From positions 1,798,001-1,862,000 of the forward strand of contig CAWJKP010000001.1 in NCBI GenBank assembly GCA_963843465.1: a stretch of DNA of 64,000 nt, in the 5' to 3' direction. The stretch comes from CAWJKP01 sp963843465 (lineage in GTDB: Bacteria; Planctomycetota; Planctomycetia; Pirellulales; Thermoguttaceae). The notes under the pieces are model-generated. The model had not been told where the DNA came from, made no database searches, and saw only the letters and a program-made list of their open reading frames with translations. The position numbers were made by a program, and so were the translations under genes. The stretch's first letter is position 1. The number at the start of each line of letters is the position of its first letter. Shown here piece by piece: positions 40,158-47,790 of this stretch.

Positions 40158-40850
40158 CAGGGTGGGACAAGGCCGCCGTGGCGGCCGCCGGCCCACTGGG
40201 GGGCAAAGATGGTGGGCCGGCGCTCGCTTACGCGAGCTTGTCCCACCCTACGGCCGGGAGTTGTCTTCAGTGGTAGGGTGGGACAAGGCCGCCGTGGCGG
40301 CCGCCGGCCCACCGGGGGGCAAAGATGGTGGGCCGGCGCTCGCTTACGCGAGCTTGTCCCACCCTACAGCCGGGAGTTGTCTTCAGTGGTAGGGTGGGAC
40401 AAGGCCGCCGTGGCGGCCGCCGGCCCACCGGGGGGCAAAGATGGTGGGCCGGCGCTCGCTTACGCGAGCTTGTCCCACCCTACAGCCGGGAGTTGTCTTC
40501 AGTGGTAGGGTGGGACAAGGCCGCCGTGGCGGCCGCCGGCCCACCGGGGGGCAAAGATGGTGGGCCGGCGCTCGCTTACGCGAGCTTGTCCCACCCTACG
40601 GCCGGGAGTTGTCTTCAGTGGTAGGGTGGGACAAGGCCGCCGTGGCGGCCGCCGGCCCACTGGGGGGCAAAGATGGTGGGCCGGCGCTCGCTTACGCGAG
40701 CTTGTCCCACCCTACGGCCGGGAGTTGTCTTCAGTGGTAGGGTGGGACAAGGCCGCCGTGGCGGCCGCCGGCCCACCGGGGGGCAAAGATGGTGGGCCGG
40801 CATCGCTTACGCGAGCTTGTCCCACCCTACAGCCGGGAGTTGTCTTCAGC
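40158..40850. repeat. Six-copy tandem array of a 116-base palindromic unit
   Basis: Copies start at 40158, 40274, 40390, 40506, 40622 and 40738. Each reads TAGGGTGGGACAAGGCCGCC ... GGGGGGCAAAGATGGTGGGC ... CTTGTCCCACCCTAC followed by a 21-base link (AGCCGGGAGTTGTCTTCAG plus two). Copies differ at only a few bases; the last lacks two bases in the GCGCTCGC block. Together with 39982-40157 this fills the gap between the sigma-factor gene and the protease gene. I see no gene in it. Confidence 0.95.
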
Positions 40851-40856
40851 CGGGCC

Positions 40857-41827
40857 CTAGAGCTTCTTCGGCGGCGACGCCCGCAAGAGCGACAAAAGGC
40901 TGCCGCTGGGACGGCAGTACTTCCAGACCATCTGCACGTCCTTCTGCGAGTCTTCGTGGAAGATGGGCAGGGTCTGGCAGGCGACGGCCACCACCGCGCC
41001 GTGCTCGTTGAGCACCGGCGCCCCGCTGGAGCCGACGGCGTAGTCGGCGGTGATCGTCAGCACGTCGACCGGCGCCTTCTCCACGGTCGGGGCGTGAAAC
41101 TTCCCGGAAACCATGCCCGAGGTGAAGGTGTAAAAGCCGTTGGCCGTCTTCTCCGCGTTCAGCACGGGATGGGAGAGGCAGTAGACGGTCGCGCCGACCG
41201 GCACTCCCGCGGCGACCGGCAGCGCGGTCAAGCCTCGGGCGCCGACTTTCAAGAGCACCAGGTCATTGTGCTTGTCGGCCGCCCGCACCGCCTCGACGGC
41301 CAGGACGCGGCCGTCGTCGGTCATCACGCCCAGGGCTTTCGTCTCGCGGAAGCTGGTCAACACGTGATAGTTGGTCACGATCAGGCCGTCGCTGTGGACG
41401 ACGAAGCCCGTGGCGCAGAAGGCGTGCGCCTCGTGTCCCTTGCCGCGCTTGACGATGGCCCCCACGATCACCACGCTGCGCCGCGCCGGGCGTAGATCTC
41501 TTCAGGCGACAGCTTCCGGCCGGGGTCGGGCAGCGTTTCCACCGCGCACGTGCCGGCATCCTCCTCCTGGTCGGCCAGTTCCGCCGGAGAGACGACCTTC
41601 TCTTCCTTCAGCAGCCGCGCCAGCTCGCCGGCAAAGTGCTTCGTCATCTCCTGCGGATTTGCATAGGGCTCCTCGGCCGGCGCGGCCTCCTCGGAGACCC
41701 GCGTCAACATCGACGGACGACCGCCGGGCGGCAGTCCAGAGCGGCCGGCATCGCAACCCAAAGCCACGCTCGCCAGACCGGCCAGCCAGATCGTTGTCCA
41801 GGGAAAGCTGCTGCGGGGCTCGGTCAT
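40857..41827 (-). pseudogene. Trypsin-like serine protease, exported, one-base frameshift
   Basis: Starting at ATG 41827: a lipoprotein-type leader (FPWTTIWLAGLASVALGCDA), a spacer with HFAGELARLLKEEKVVSPAE, then LSPEEIYARR where the frame breaks near 41493. One frame over, VVIVGAIVKRGKGHEAHAFC continues into a trypsin fold: TNYHVL (His), DLVLLKVG (Asp), YAVGSSGAPVLNEHG (Ser). Restoring one G in CCGGCGCGG gives EEIYARARRSVVIVG, the expected join. The length is one base short of a multiple of three. The catalytic triad is intact, so it is likely a sequence error. Confidence 0.75.
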
Positions 41828-41870
41828 GGCGGTTCTCTCCTCAAAGGATAATTGCGTGCAACGCCCCATT

Positions 41871-41926
41871 GTCGCCTTTCGCTCCGCGAAAGCACGCGCA
41901 TTCTTTCGCGGAGCGAAAGGCGACAA
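41871..41926. repeat. Palindromic element (CGCCTTTCGCTCCGCGAAAG family)
   Basis: GTCGCCTTTCGCTCCGCG and its inverse around a short centre (GCACGCGCATT). As protein the family reads SPFAPRK / AFAERKAT. Other copies: 55817-56173 (split) and 59629-59681. Confidence 0.85.
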
Positions 41927-42256
41927 ACTACCGATCTTGTCCGTCAAAGCTCGCTAGGCGGTCTTGCCGCGGACTTCCGGCTAAAGCCGGTATCCGAACT
42001 GGCGTCATTTCGTCCCGCATACGGTACAGCATTCGTCCTCTCGTTATTCTAACTCCTGAGTCCTGGCCCCTGACTCCTGGCTTCCAACGCTACCCTTCCT
42101 TTGGAGGCATCCCGCGCCTCACTTGCAAATCTTTGCCGTCTTGGCGAGAATGATGGCTGGGCACCGTTCGTAGGGCGTGTGAGGCGACTGCGGAACAGCC
42201 CCACTAGTGGCGTAGGCGTAACCTCTTCTGTCTTTGACTTCCCGGGGTTTCTCCAT

Positions 42257-42315
42257 GTAGTCGGCACACGCCGTGCGCCGTAGCTGGCGGGCGGCACACG
42301 CCTTGTGCCTGCTAC
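42257..42315. repeat. Palindromic element (GCAGGCACACGCCGTGTGCC family)
   Basis: Arms GTAGTCGGCACACGCCGTGC and GGCACACGCCTTGTGCCTGC with a short centre; a diverged copy of the family in the protein-coding sites at 15161 and 58991. Confidence 0.8.
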
Positions 42316-42411
42316 AATTCCGCGGGCGCGACCTCGGGCCGGCCGAGGCATTGCGGAGTGATGGGCGCAATGGTAAAATGCGTCGGTTGATTGCGAGGAG
42401 GAAAGGTCGAC

Positions 42412-43413
42412 ATGACTCGTTTCCCGCTACGTCGAACGGGCAAGGGTTTCACCCTGGTGGAACTGTTGGTGGTGATTACCATCATTGGCATTTTGGTCAG
42501 CCTGATGATGCCGGCGGTTCAGTCGGCACGCGAGGCGGCCCGCCGCTTGCAGTGCGCCAACAACCTCAAGCAGATCGGGCTCGCCATTCACAGCTTCCAC
42601 TCGGCCCAAGGCGCCCTGCCGCCGACGCACATTGACATCGCCGGGCCGAGCAGCAACAGTTCCAACAGCAGCACCTGGACGTATTACGGCGGCGGCACCT
42701 GGATGGCGGTGATCCTGCCCTACCTGGAACAGCAGGCGCTCTTCAAGCAGCTCGATCTGACGCAGAACTACAATGCGGGCCCCAATCCGGCGGCCCATGC
42801 GCAGGCCGGGGGAGTGCTGGCGGTGTACCAATGCCCCACGCGGCGCAGCGGGGTGACGCTTTCCGACAATCAGCCGCAGGTCGGGCCCACGGGCGATTAT
42901 GCGGTCAGCTCGGTGGCGACCTCGAATTACCAGTGGCAGTGGCAAGACCCGAGCACCCTTCGGGGAGCAATCATCGGCGCGAAAATCATCCCCGACCCCA
43001 ACGGCGGCGCCAATACTTACCAGTTGCAAGTCACGATGTCGGACATTCGAGACGGCGCGAGCAACACCTTCTTCGTCGGCGAAAAGCACGTCGCCAAGGG
43101 CGAAATGAACAAGGGCGGTTCCCAGGGCGGCAGCGCCGACGGCGACATCTTCCTGACCCAGCAGACCAACTGGTACGAGTGCCATAGCGTCCGCCAGACG
43201 GACCATCCCAACGGGTTGGCCACAGGTCCTTATGATGTCCGCGACGGCCACTGGCATACCTTCGGCAGTTGGCACCCCGGCATCTGCCAGTTCGTGATGG
43301 CGGATGGCGCGGTGCGGGCCGTCAGCAACCAGATCGACCTGACGACGCTCGCCAATCTCGGCGACCGAAGGGACGGCAACCCGATCAACGGCAACGTCTT
43401 GATTCAACCGTAA
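42412..43413 (+). CDS. DUF1559-family type II/IV prepilin-like protein
   Basis: A 333-residue protein. The start MTRFPLRRTGKGFTLVELLV is a class III (prepilin) signal with cleavage before Phe, then a hydrophobic helix and LMMPAVQSAREAARRLQCAN-NLKQIGLAIH, the DUF1559 hallmark. The C-terminal part has FGSWHPGICQFVMADGAVRA, the conserved GSxHPGGxxF-x-x-x-DGSVR block. These are surface pseudopilin-like proteins expanded in planctomycetes, of unknown role. Strong GAGGAGG ribosome site. The lipoprotein gene 36 bases downstream is a typical partner. Confidence 0.93.
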   Translation: MTRFPLRRTGKGFTLVELLVVITIIGILVSLMMPAVQSAREAARRLQCANNLKQIGLAIHSFHSAQGALPPTHIDIAGPSSNSSNSSTWTYYGGGTWMAVILPYLEQQALFKQLDLTQNYNAGPNPAAHAQAGGVLAVYQCPTRRSGVTLSDNQPQVGPTGDYAVSSVATSNYQWQWQDPSTLRGAIIGAKIIPDPNGGANTYQLQVTMSDIRDGASNTFFVGEKHVAKGEMNKGGSQGGSADGDIFLTQQTNWYECHSVRQTDHPNGLATGPYDVRDGHWHTFGSWHPGICQFVMADGAVRAVSNQIDLTTLANLGDRRDGNPINGNVLIQP

Positions 43414-43449
43414 CAAGGCCCTTCTCGAATCTCCGAACTGAGATCCGCC

Positions 43450-43857
43450 ATGATCCGAAATTCAGCGTGCGCAGGCGCTCTGCTCCTGGCAATGAGCGTT
43501 GTGGGCTGCTCCGGCTCGCAGTTAGCATCGGTCCACGGGAAAGTCACGCTCAAAGACGGCACGCCGGTGAAAGGCGCGTCCGTGAATTTTGACAACGTGG
43601 ATCTGCACGTCAAAGCCTGGGGAATTACGGGGAACGACGGGACCTACAGCTTGATGAGCCTCAAGCCAGGCGACGGCGCTCGCCCGGGGACCTACCACGT
43701 TTCCGTCCACCAGCCCCTTCCGGCTGACAGCCGCTTGGGCATCACGCCACCGCCCTTCCAGGCGCGTTACCAGTCCTTCGACAAGTCGGGGCTGGTGTAT
43801 ACGGTCAAACCGGGCGACAACACGTTCGACATGTCGCTGGACAAGCGGGAGCCTTGA
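43450..43857 (+). CDS. Lipoprotein with carboxypeptidase-regulatory-like domain
   Basis: A 135-residue protein. MIRNSACAGALLLAMSVVGC is a lipoprotein signal with Cys at 20. Residues 27-90 (SVHGKVTLKDGTPVKGASVN... NDGTYSLMSLKPGDGARPGT-YHVSV) form a small beta sandwich of the CarboxypepD_reg-like type. Such lipoproteins commonly follow DUF1559 genes; the pair is likely surface-associated and co-expressed. Confidence 0.88.
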   Translation: MIRNSACAGALLLAMSVVGCSGSQLASVHGKVTLKDGTPVKGASVNFDNVDLHVKAWGITGNDGTYSLMSLKPGDGARPGTYHVSVHQPLPADSRLGITPPPFQARYQSFDKSGLVYTVKPGDNTFDMSLDKREP

Positions 43858-43890
43858 GCCGTTGTCCTGTAAGACCGCGAATCATCCGGG

Positions 43891-45204
43891 TTAGGGGATG
43901 ACCTCGGGCCGGCCGATGCTGTAATAGGTGAACCCCGTGTCGCGCATGCGGAAGGGGCTGTAAAGATTGCGGCCGTCGAAGATCACCGGGCTGCGCATCC
44001 GCGACTTCATCCGCTCGAAATCGGGGTGCAGGAACTGCTTCCACTCGGTGAGGATCGCCAGGGCGTCGGCCCCGTCCAGGGCCTCGTCGCGGCCGGCGGC
44101 GTAAGTCAGCCGTGGACCGTAGCGGCGGCGGATGTTCTCCAGGGCTTCCGGGTCGTAGACCTGGGGTATCGCCCGGTGGGCCAGCAGCCGGTCCAATAAG
44201 ACCAGCGACGGCGCTTCGCGGATGTCGTCCGTGCCCGGCTTGAACGCCAGCCCCCATACGGCGATCCGCTTGTCGGCCAGGTGTCCCTGGAAGTGGGCCT
44301 CGATCTTCTCGACCAGCACGCGCTTCTGCCGCTGGTTGACCTCGTCGACCGCCTCCAGGATTTGCGGGGGCACGCCGTACTGGCGGGCGATCGCCGCCAA
44401 GGCCCGCAGGTCCTTGGGGAAGCAACTGCCGCCGAAGCCCGCCCCGGGAAAGAGGAAGGCGAAGCCGATGCGGCTGTCGTGGCCGATGCCGCGGCGGACC
44501 TGGTTGATGTCGGCCCCGGTCTTTTGGCAAAGGTTGGCCATCTCGTTGATGAAGCTGATTTTCGTGGCCAACAGCGCGTTGGCGGCGTACTTGGTCATCT
44601 CGGCGCTTTCCGGCGACATGCACAGCAGCGGCTTGTCGGTCCGCAAGTAGGGCTGGTAGAGCTCGCCGAGAATGTCGAAGATCTCGTCGCGGCGGGCACC
44701 GATCACCACCCGGTCCGGCTTCATGAAGTCTTCGATCGCCGCCCCCTCCTTGAGGAACTCCGGGTTGCTGGCCACCTGGCAGCGGAAACCGGTGACTTGC
44801 TCCAGCCGGGCGGTGACCGCGGCGTTGGTCCCCACCGGCACCGTGCTCTTGAGCACCACGATCGAGTCCGGCTTGAGGTGCGGACCGATCCCGGCGACCA
44901 CCGACCAGAGCGCCGACAGGTCCCCCGTGCCGTCGGGCAAGGAAGGCGTGCCGATCGCCAAGAACAACAGCCGCGACGCGGCCGTTGCGGCGGCCAGATC
45001 GGTGGTGAAGCTCAGCCGGCCGGCCGCGGCATTCTGCGCGACCAATTCGGCCAGCCCCGGCTCGTAAATCGGCACCTGGCCCTGGCGGAGCATGGCGATT
45101 TTTTCGGCGTCGCAATCGACACAGGTCACGTCGTTGCCGGTCTCGGCAAGGCAGGTGCCAGTGACCAATCCCACGTACCCTGTGCCCACCACGGCGATCT
45201 TCAT
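43891..45204 (-). CDS. ugd: UDP-glucose 6-dehydrogenase
   Basis: A 437-residue enzyme that oxidises UDP-glucose to UDP-glucuronate with two NAD+. Rossmann start MKIAVVGTGYVGLVTGTCLA, VPIYEPGLAELV, KSTVPVGT, then the catalytic FGGSCFPKDLRAL Cys, and the C-terminal UDP-binding domain (AVWGLAFKPGTDDIREAPSL and later GRNLYSPFRM). Length and motifs match the family. It supplies a sugar nucleotide for cell-surface polysaccharide, consistent with the epimerase gene next to it. Start ATG 45204. Confidence 0.95.
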   Translation of the reverse strand: MKIAVVGTGYVGLVTGTCLAETGNDVTCVDCDAEKIAMLRQGQVPIYEPGLAELVAQNAAAGRLSFTTDLAAATAASRLLFLAIGTPSLPDGTGDLSALWSVVAGIGPHLKPDSIVVLKSTVPVGTNAAVTARLEQVTGFRCQVASNPEFLKEGAAIEDFMKPDRVVIGARRDEIFDILGELYQPYLRTDKPLLCMSPESAEMTKYAANALLATKISFINEMANLCQKTGADINQVRRGIGHDSRIGFAFLFPGAGFGGSCFPKDLRALAAIARQYGVPPQILEAVDEVNQRQKRVLVEKIEAHFQGHLADKRIAVWGLAFKPGTDDIREAPSLVLLDRLLAHRAIPQVYDPEALENIRRRYGPRLTYAAGRDEALDGADALAILTEWKQFLHPDFERMKSRMRSPVIFDGRNLYSPFRMRDTGFTYYSIGRPEVIP

Positions 45205-45725
45205 GGCGTTGTTCCTTGTTGGAGAAAGAGTTGCAAGATGCAGGCTCGCATTTCCCCCTCTCCCTCTGGGAGAGGGTAGGGGTGACGGGGAAGCCCGACG
45301 GACGATCCAGCTATGAACAGGGGACCCGTGGAACTCATGGATGCCATCATAGTCCGGTAAGTCAACGCCGGTAAGGGATCAGGGATCAGGGATGCAGACA
45401 GGCATGTTCTCGCTTTCGCAACTCTTTAGCGGACTGGAGAAGCGGACCCCTTCGAGCTTGCTCGATGGTGAACCAGATTGCAAGCTAGCCTGGCTCGCGT
45501 CCACCGTTTCCCCAACCCCACCGGGCTCGCCCCGGTGGTGAAGGAGATTGTCAAGCTACGTGCCCATTAGCCGGCCAATCTCCTTCACCATCGAGCAAGC
45601 TCGAAGGGGTCGTGGCGTCGCAGGATTCCTGCGCTAGCCTTCAATCTCCTTCACCACCGGGGGCAAGCCCGGTGGGGTCGCTCCTCCATTCAGCTAAACA
45701 GTTACTCGCCTTCACCTTTTATCTC
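45205..45725. other. Intergenic stretch made of nested inverted repeats
   Basis: Holds a CCCTCTCCCTCTGGGAGAGG hairpin (45250-45290). It also has a 28-base inverted repeat GACCCCTTCGAGCTTGCTCG... at 45445-45472 and 45584-45611, and inside and beyond it a CACCGGGCTCGCCCCGGTGG-type pair (about 45528-45553 and 45643-45676). Further short GGATCAGGGATCAGG and GATGAGGGAT runs lie at both ends. I see no gene. Confidence 0.75.
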
Positions 45726-46724
45726 TTATCCCTCATCCCTCATCCATCTCCCATCCGCTGATCGCTGCCCTTGCCACCAGGCCAGCGTGTCAGCCACCGT
45801 CTGCTCCAGCGGCACGCGCGGCTGCCAGCCGGTCCGCCGGACCAGGCGGGAAATGTCGGCGATGGGGTCCTGTTTGCGGCCGGGCCGCAACTCGACCACC
45901 GCCCGGTCCACCCCGGCCGCTTGCCGCAAGAGTTCGAGAATCGCGCCGCTGCGACGCGATTGTCCGCTGCCGACGTTGTACGCCGCGCCGCGCTCTCCCT
46001 CGACGGCCAGCAGCCGATAGGCGCGGACCACGTCCCGCACGTCGCTCAGGTCGATCCAGGCGTCCAGGGTCTGCACCCGGACCGGCTCGGGGCCGCCGCG
46101 GGCGAACTGCAGGGTCCACTCGGGCAGCATCATCGGCGGCTGTTGGCCGGGGCCGGTGTGCTGGAAGGCCCGCACGATCAGGGCGTCCAGGCCCGAGGCG
46201 ATCGCCCGGCGGACGGCCTCCTCGGCGGCCAGCTTCGTGCGGCCGTAGCCCTGCCGGGGCGCCAGCGGCCAATGCTCGTCCACCCGGGGCGAGGATTCCC
46301 CGGTCGGTGCATAGACGTGGCTCGTGCTCGCCAAGAGCACGCGCGGTGGCCGGACCAGCGCGGCGGCCGCCTCCAGCACCCGCCGCGTGCCGTCGACATT
46401 GACCGCCACGGCCTGCGGCGTCGGTTGCTCCTCTCCGCATTCGGCCGGAACGCTGATCGCCGCCAGGTGATAGACGACTTGCGGGCGGAAGCGCTGGATG
46501 GCCCGCCGGGAAGCCTGGGAAAGTCCGTCGGCCCGGGAGAGGTCCCACGCAATCAGCTCGACCTTCGGGCGGACCGTCTGGAGCGATCTGTCCGGCCACG
46601 TGCTGTCCGGCCACGTTCCGCCCGGCGACGTGCCCAGCACCTCGTCGCCGCAGTCGAGCAAATGCTCGGCCAGATAGGGGCCGACGAACCCTGAGACGCC
46701 GGTAATCAGAGCGCGGTAGGACAT
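45726..46724 (-). CDS. NAD(P)-dependent nucleotide-sugar epimerase/reductase (GDP-6-deoxy-mannose reductase-like)
   Basis: A 332-residue short-chain dehydrogenase. TGVSGFVGPYLAEHLL is the nucleotide-binding loop, VYHLAAIS and LLASTSHVYAP lead to the catalytic Ser, and YGRTK is the Tyr-x-x-x-Lys. VRAFQHTGPGQQPPMMLPEW and DVRDVVRAYRLL fit GDP-mannose-derived sugar reductases (Rmd-like), which make GDP-rhamnose precursors. The last dozen residues (SADGRWMRDEG) run into a GATGAGGGAT-type repeat, so the natural C-terminus has been altered. Likely polysaccharide synthesis with ugd. Confidence 0.85.
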   Translation of the reverse strand: MSYRALITGVSGFVGPYLAEHLLDCGDEVLGTSPGGTWPDSTWPDRSLQTVRPKVELIAWDLSRADGLSQASRRAIQRFRPQVVYHLAAISVPAECGEEQPTPQAVAVNVDGTRRVLEAAAALVRPPRVLLASTSHVYAPTGESSPRVDEHWPLAPRQGYGRTKLAAEEAVRRAIASGLDALIVRAFQHTGPGQQPPMMLPEWTLQFARGGPEPVRVQTLDAWIDLSDVRDVVRAYRLLAVEGERGAAYNVGSGQSRRSGAILELLRQAAGVDRAVVELRPGRKQDPIADISRLVRRTGWQPRVPLEQTVADTLAWWQGQRSADGRWMRDEG

Positions 46725-46807
46725 AGGCGATCGCCCCTGCCGGTTCTCACGGCGCGATCTCTGGACCCCCCTCGTGCGTGACAGCGTGCGGCAGACGCCT
46801 CGGACCT

Positions 46808-47284
46808 TTATCCGACTGCTTTCCTTGCCGCCGGAGTCTCCGAGAGATCTTGCCAGAAACGCACGGACTTAGAAATCCGCTCGGCAAGAGTCTGGTCAAA
46901 ACAGCGCATCGGCAACAACGTCAATTGCATTCCGGCTGGCACTTCCTCAAGCCCGGTGTTGGTGAAGCGATACTTCTTGTGTTCCTCCACGTAGACCTCT
47001 CCCTCCACGACGCGCATCACACGAGCTTCCATAAGGTAGAAGCCCTCTTCCGTCGTCGCATCTTCCCAATAGACCGTTGCACCCGGCGCAAGCTCCTGCT
47101 TAGAGTTTAGGACGTCTAACATGCCGCCGACCTTCTTGGCTTCAACCAACGATAGCCCGAAGACCTTACGCAGGAGCCGGATCAGAGCGATCAAATCCAA
47201 TCCGTCCGCTCTTGCGATTTCATAGACCTCCCGGGCCTTGGCTCCTCGATTTCGCAGGTTTTCGTACTTAGTAAAGTCGTCCAT
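46808..47284 (-). CDS. Hypothetical protein with L7/L12-like helix
   Basis: A 158-residue protein starting MDDFTKYENLRNRGAKAREV. Residues 25-50 (DLIALIRLLRKVFGLSLVEAKKV) resemble the C-terminal L7/L12-like helix-turn found in small bacterial accessory proteins. The second half (FYLMEARVMRVVEGEVYVEE) is beta-rich. Noticeably less GC-rich than gyrA. Function unknown; with the next gene (87 bases away) it may be an acquired pair. Confidence 0.6.
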   Translation of the reverse strand: MDDFTKYENLRNRGAKAREVYEIARADGLDLIALIRLLRKVFGLSLVEAKKVGGMLDVLNSKQELAPGATVYWEDATTEEGFYLMEARVMRVVEGEVYVEEHKKYRFTNTGLEEVPAGMQLTLLPMRCFDQTLAERISKSVRFWQDLSETPAARKAVG

Positions 47285-47370
47285 AGCTAATTCCCCGCGA
47301 GCCGCGTGTCCCCCCAGCACTTTGCAGTGACCGAACCGCCACTCTCGCTTTGACAAAACTACCCCGGTAA

Positions 47371-47784
47371 TTATACTGCAAATAGCTTCGTAAGAATACC
47401 TTCGCCCCCGATATCCCCCAACTCGTCGGGGCAGACGATCTCGTCCCGCGTGAAACCGTGGGCGAGTAGTATTCTCTCCAATTTCTCATTGATGACGGCT
47501 ATTCCAAACAGTTCCAACTCCGCCAGGCCAAAAGCTTTAGCGATAGCACGCGAGCGTCCACGGAATCGGAATAATGTTTTGACCCCTCCTCCAGGATCAT
47601 TGAGCACGAAGATTCCGCTGCGCAGCCTGCTGCCCGATCTCTGGACTATGGCGATACCCGGTTCGCTCTCTGTGGGAAGGTAGTACACTACGACTCTATC
47701 TTCCAAGAAAGCTGCGATGTCTTGCTGCGTTAAACCGAGATCCTGTAGCGCGGCACATTGGGCAGGAGTTGCACTCATGTTCAT
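47371..47784 (-). CDS. Hypothetical protein, unknown
   Basis: A 137-residue protein starting MNMSATPAQCAALQDLGLTQ. It has a helical start (LTQQDIAAFLEDRVVVYYLP) and a central beta/loop region (GIFVLNDPGGGVKTLFRFRG). I do not recognise it. It lies six bases after the gyrA stop and is less GC-rich than gyrA, like its neighbour. Confidence 0.55.
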   Translation of the reverse strand: MNMSATPAQCAALQDLGLTQQDIAAFLEDRVVVYYLPTESEPGIAIVQRSGSRLRSGIFVLNDPGGGVKTLFRFRGRSRAIAKAFGLAELELFGIAVINEKLERILLAHGFTRDEIVCPDELGDIGGEGILTKLFAV

Positions 47785-47790
47785 GGAGGA

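Larger units (their letters stand above)
41828..42411. other. Intergenic stretch with two palindromic elements
   Basis: Contains a TCGCCTTTCGCTCCGCGAAAG element at 41871-41926 and a GGCACACGCCGTGCGCC element at 42257-42315. The remainder has no convincing coding potential. The end carries the GAGGAGGAAAGG ribosome site of the next gene. Confidence 0.6.

Noticed and set aside
40158..40850. CRISPR array (regular direct repeats)
   Set aside because: The 116-base units are contiguous and palindromic with a constant 21-base link; there are no variable spacers and no cas genes.
40100..41500. Plus-strand open frames running through the tandem array (products with GQGRRGGRRPTGG)
   Set aside because: They translate the repeat array and the antisense of the protease gene; no start signal or domain.
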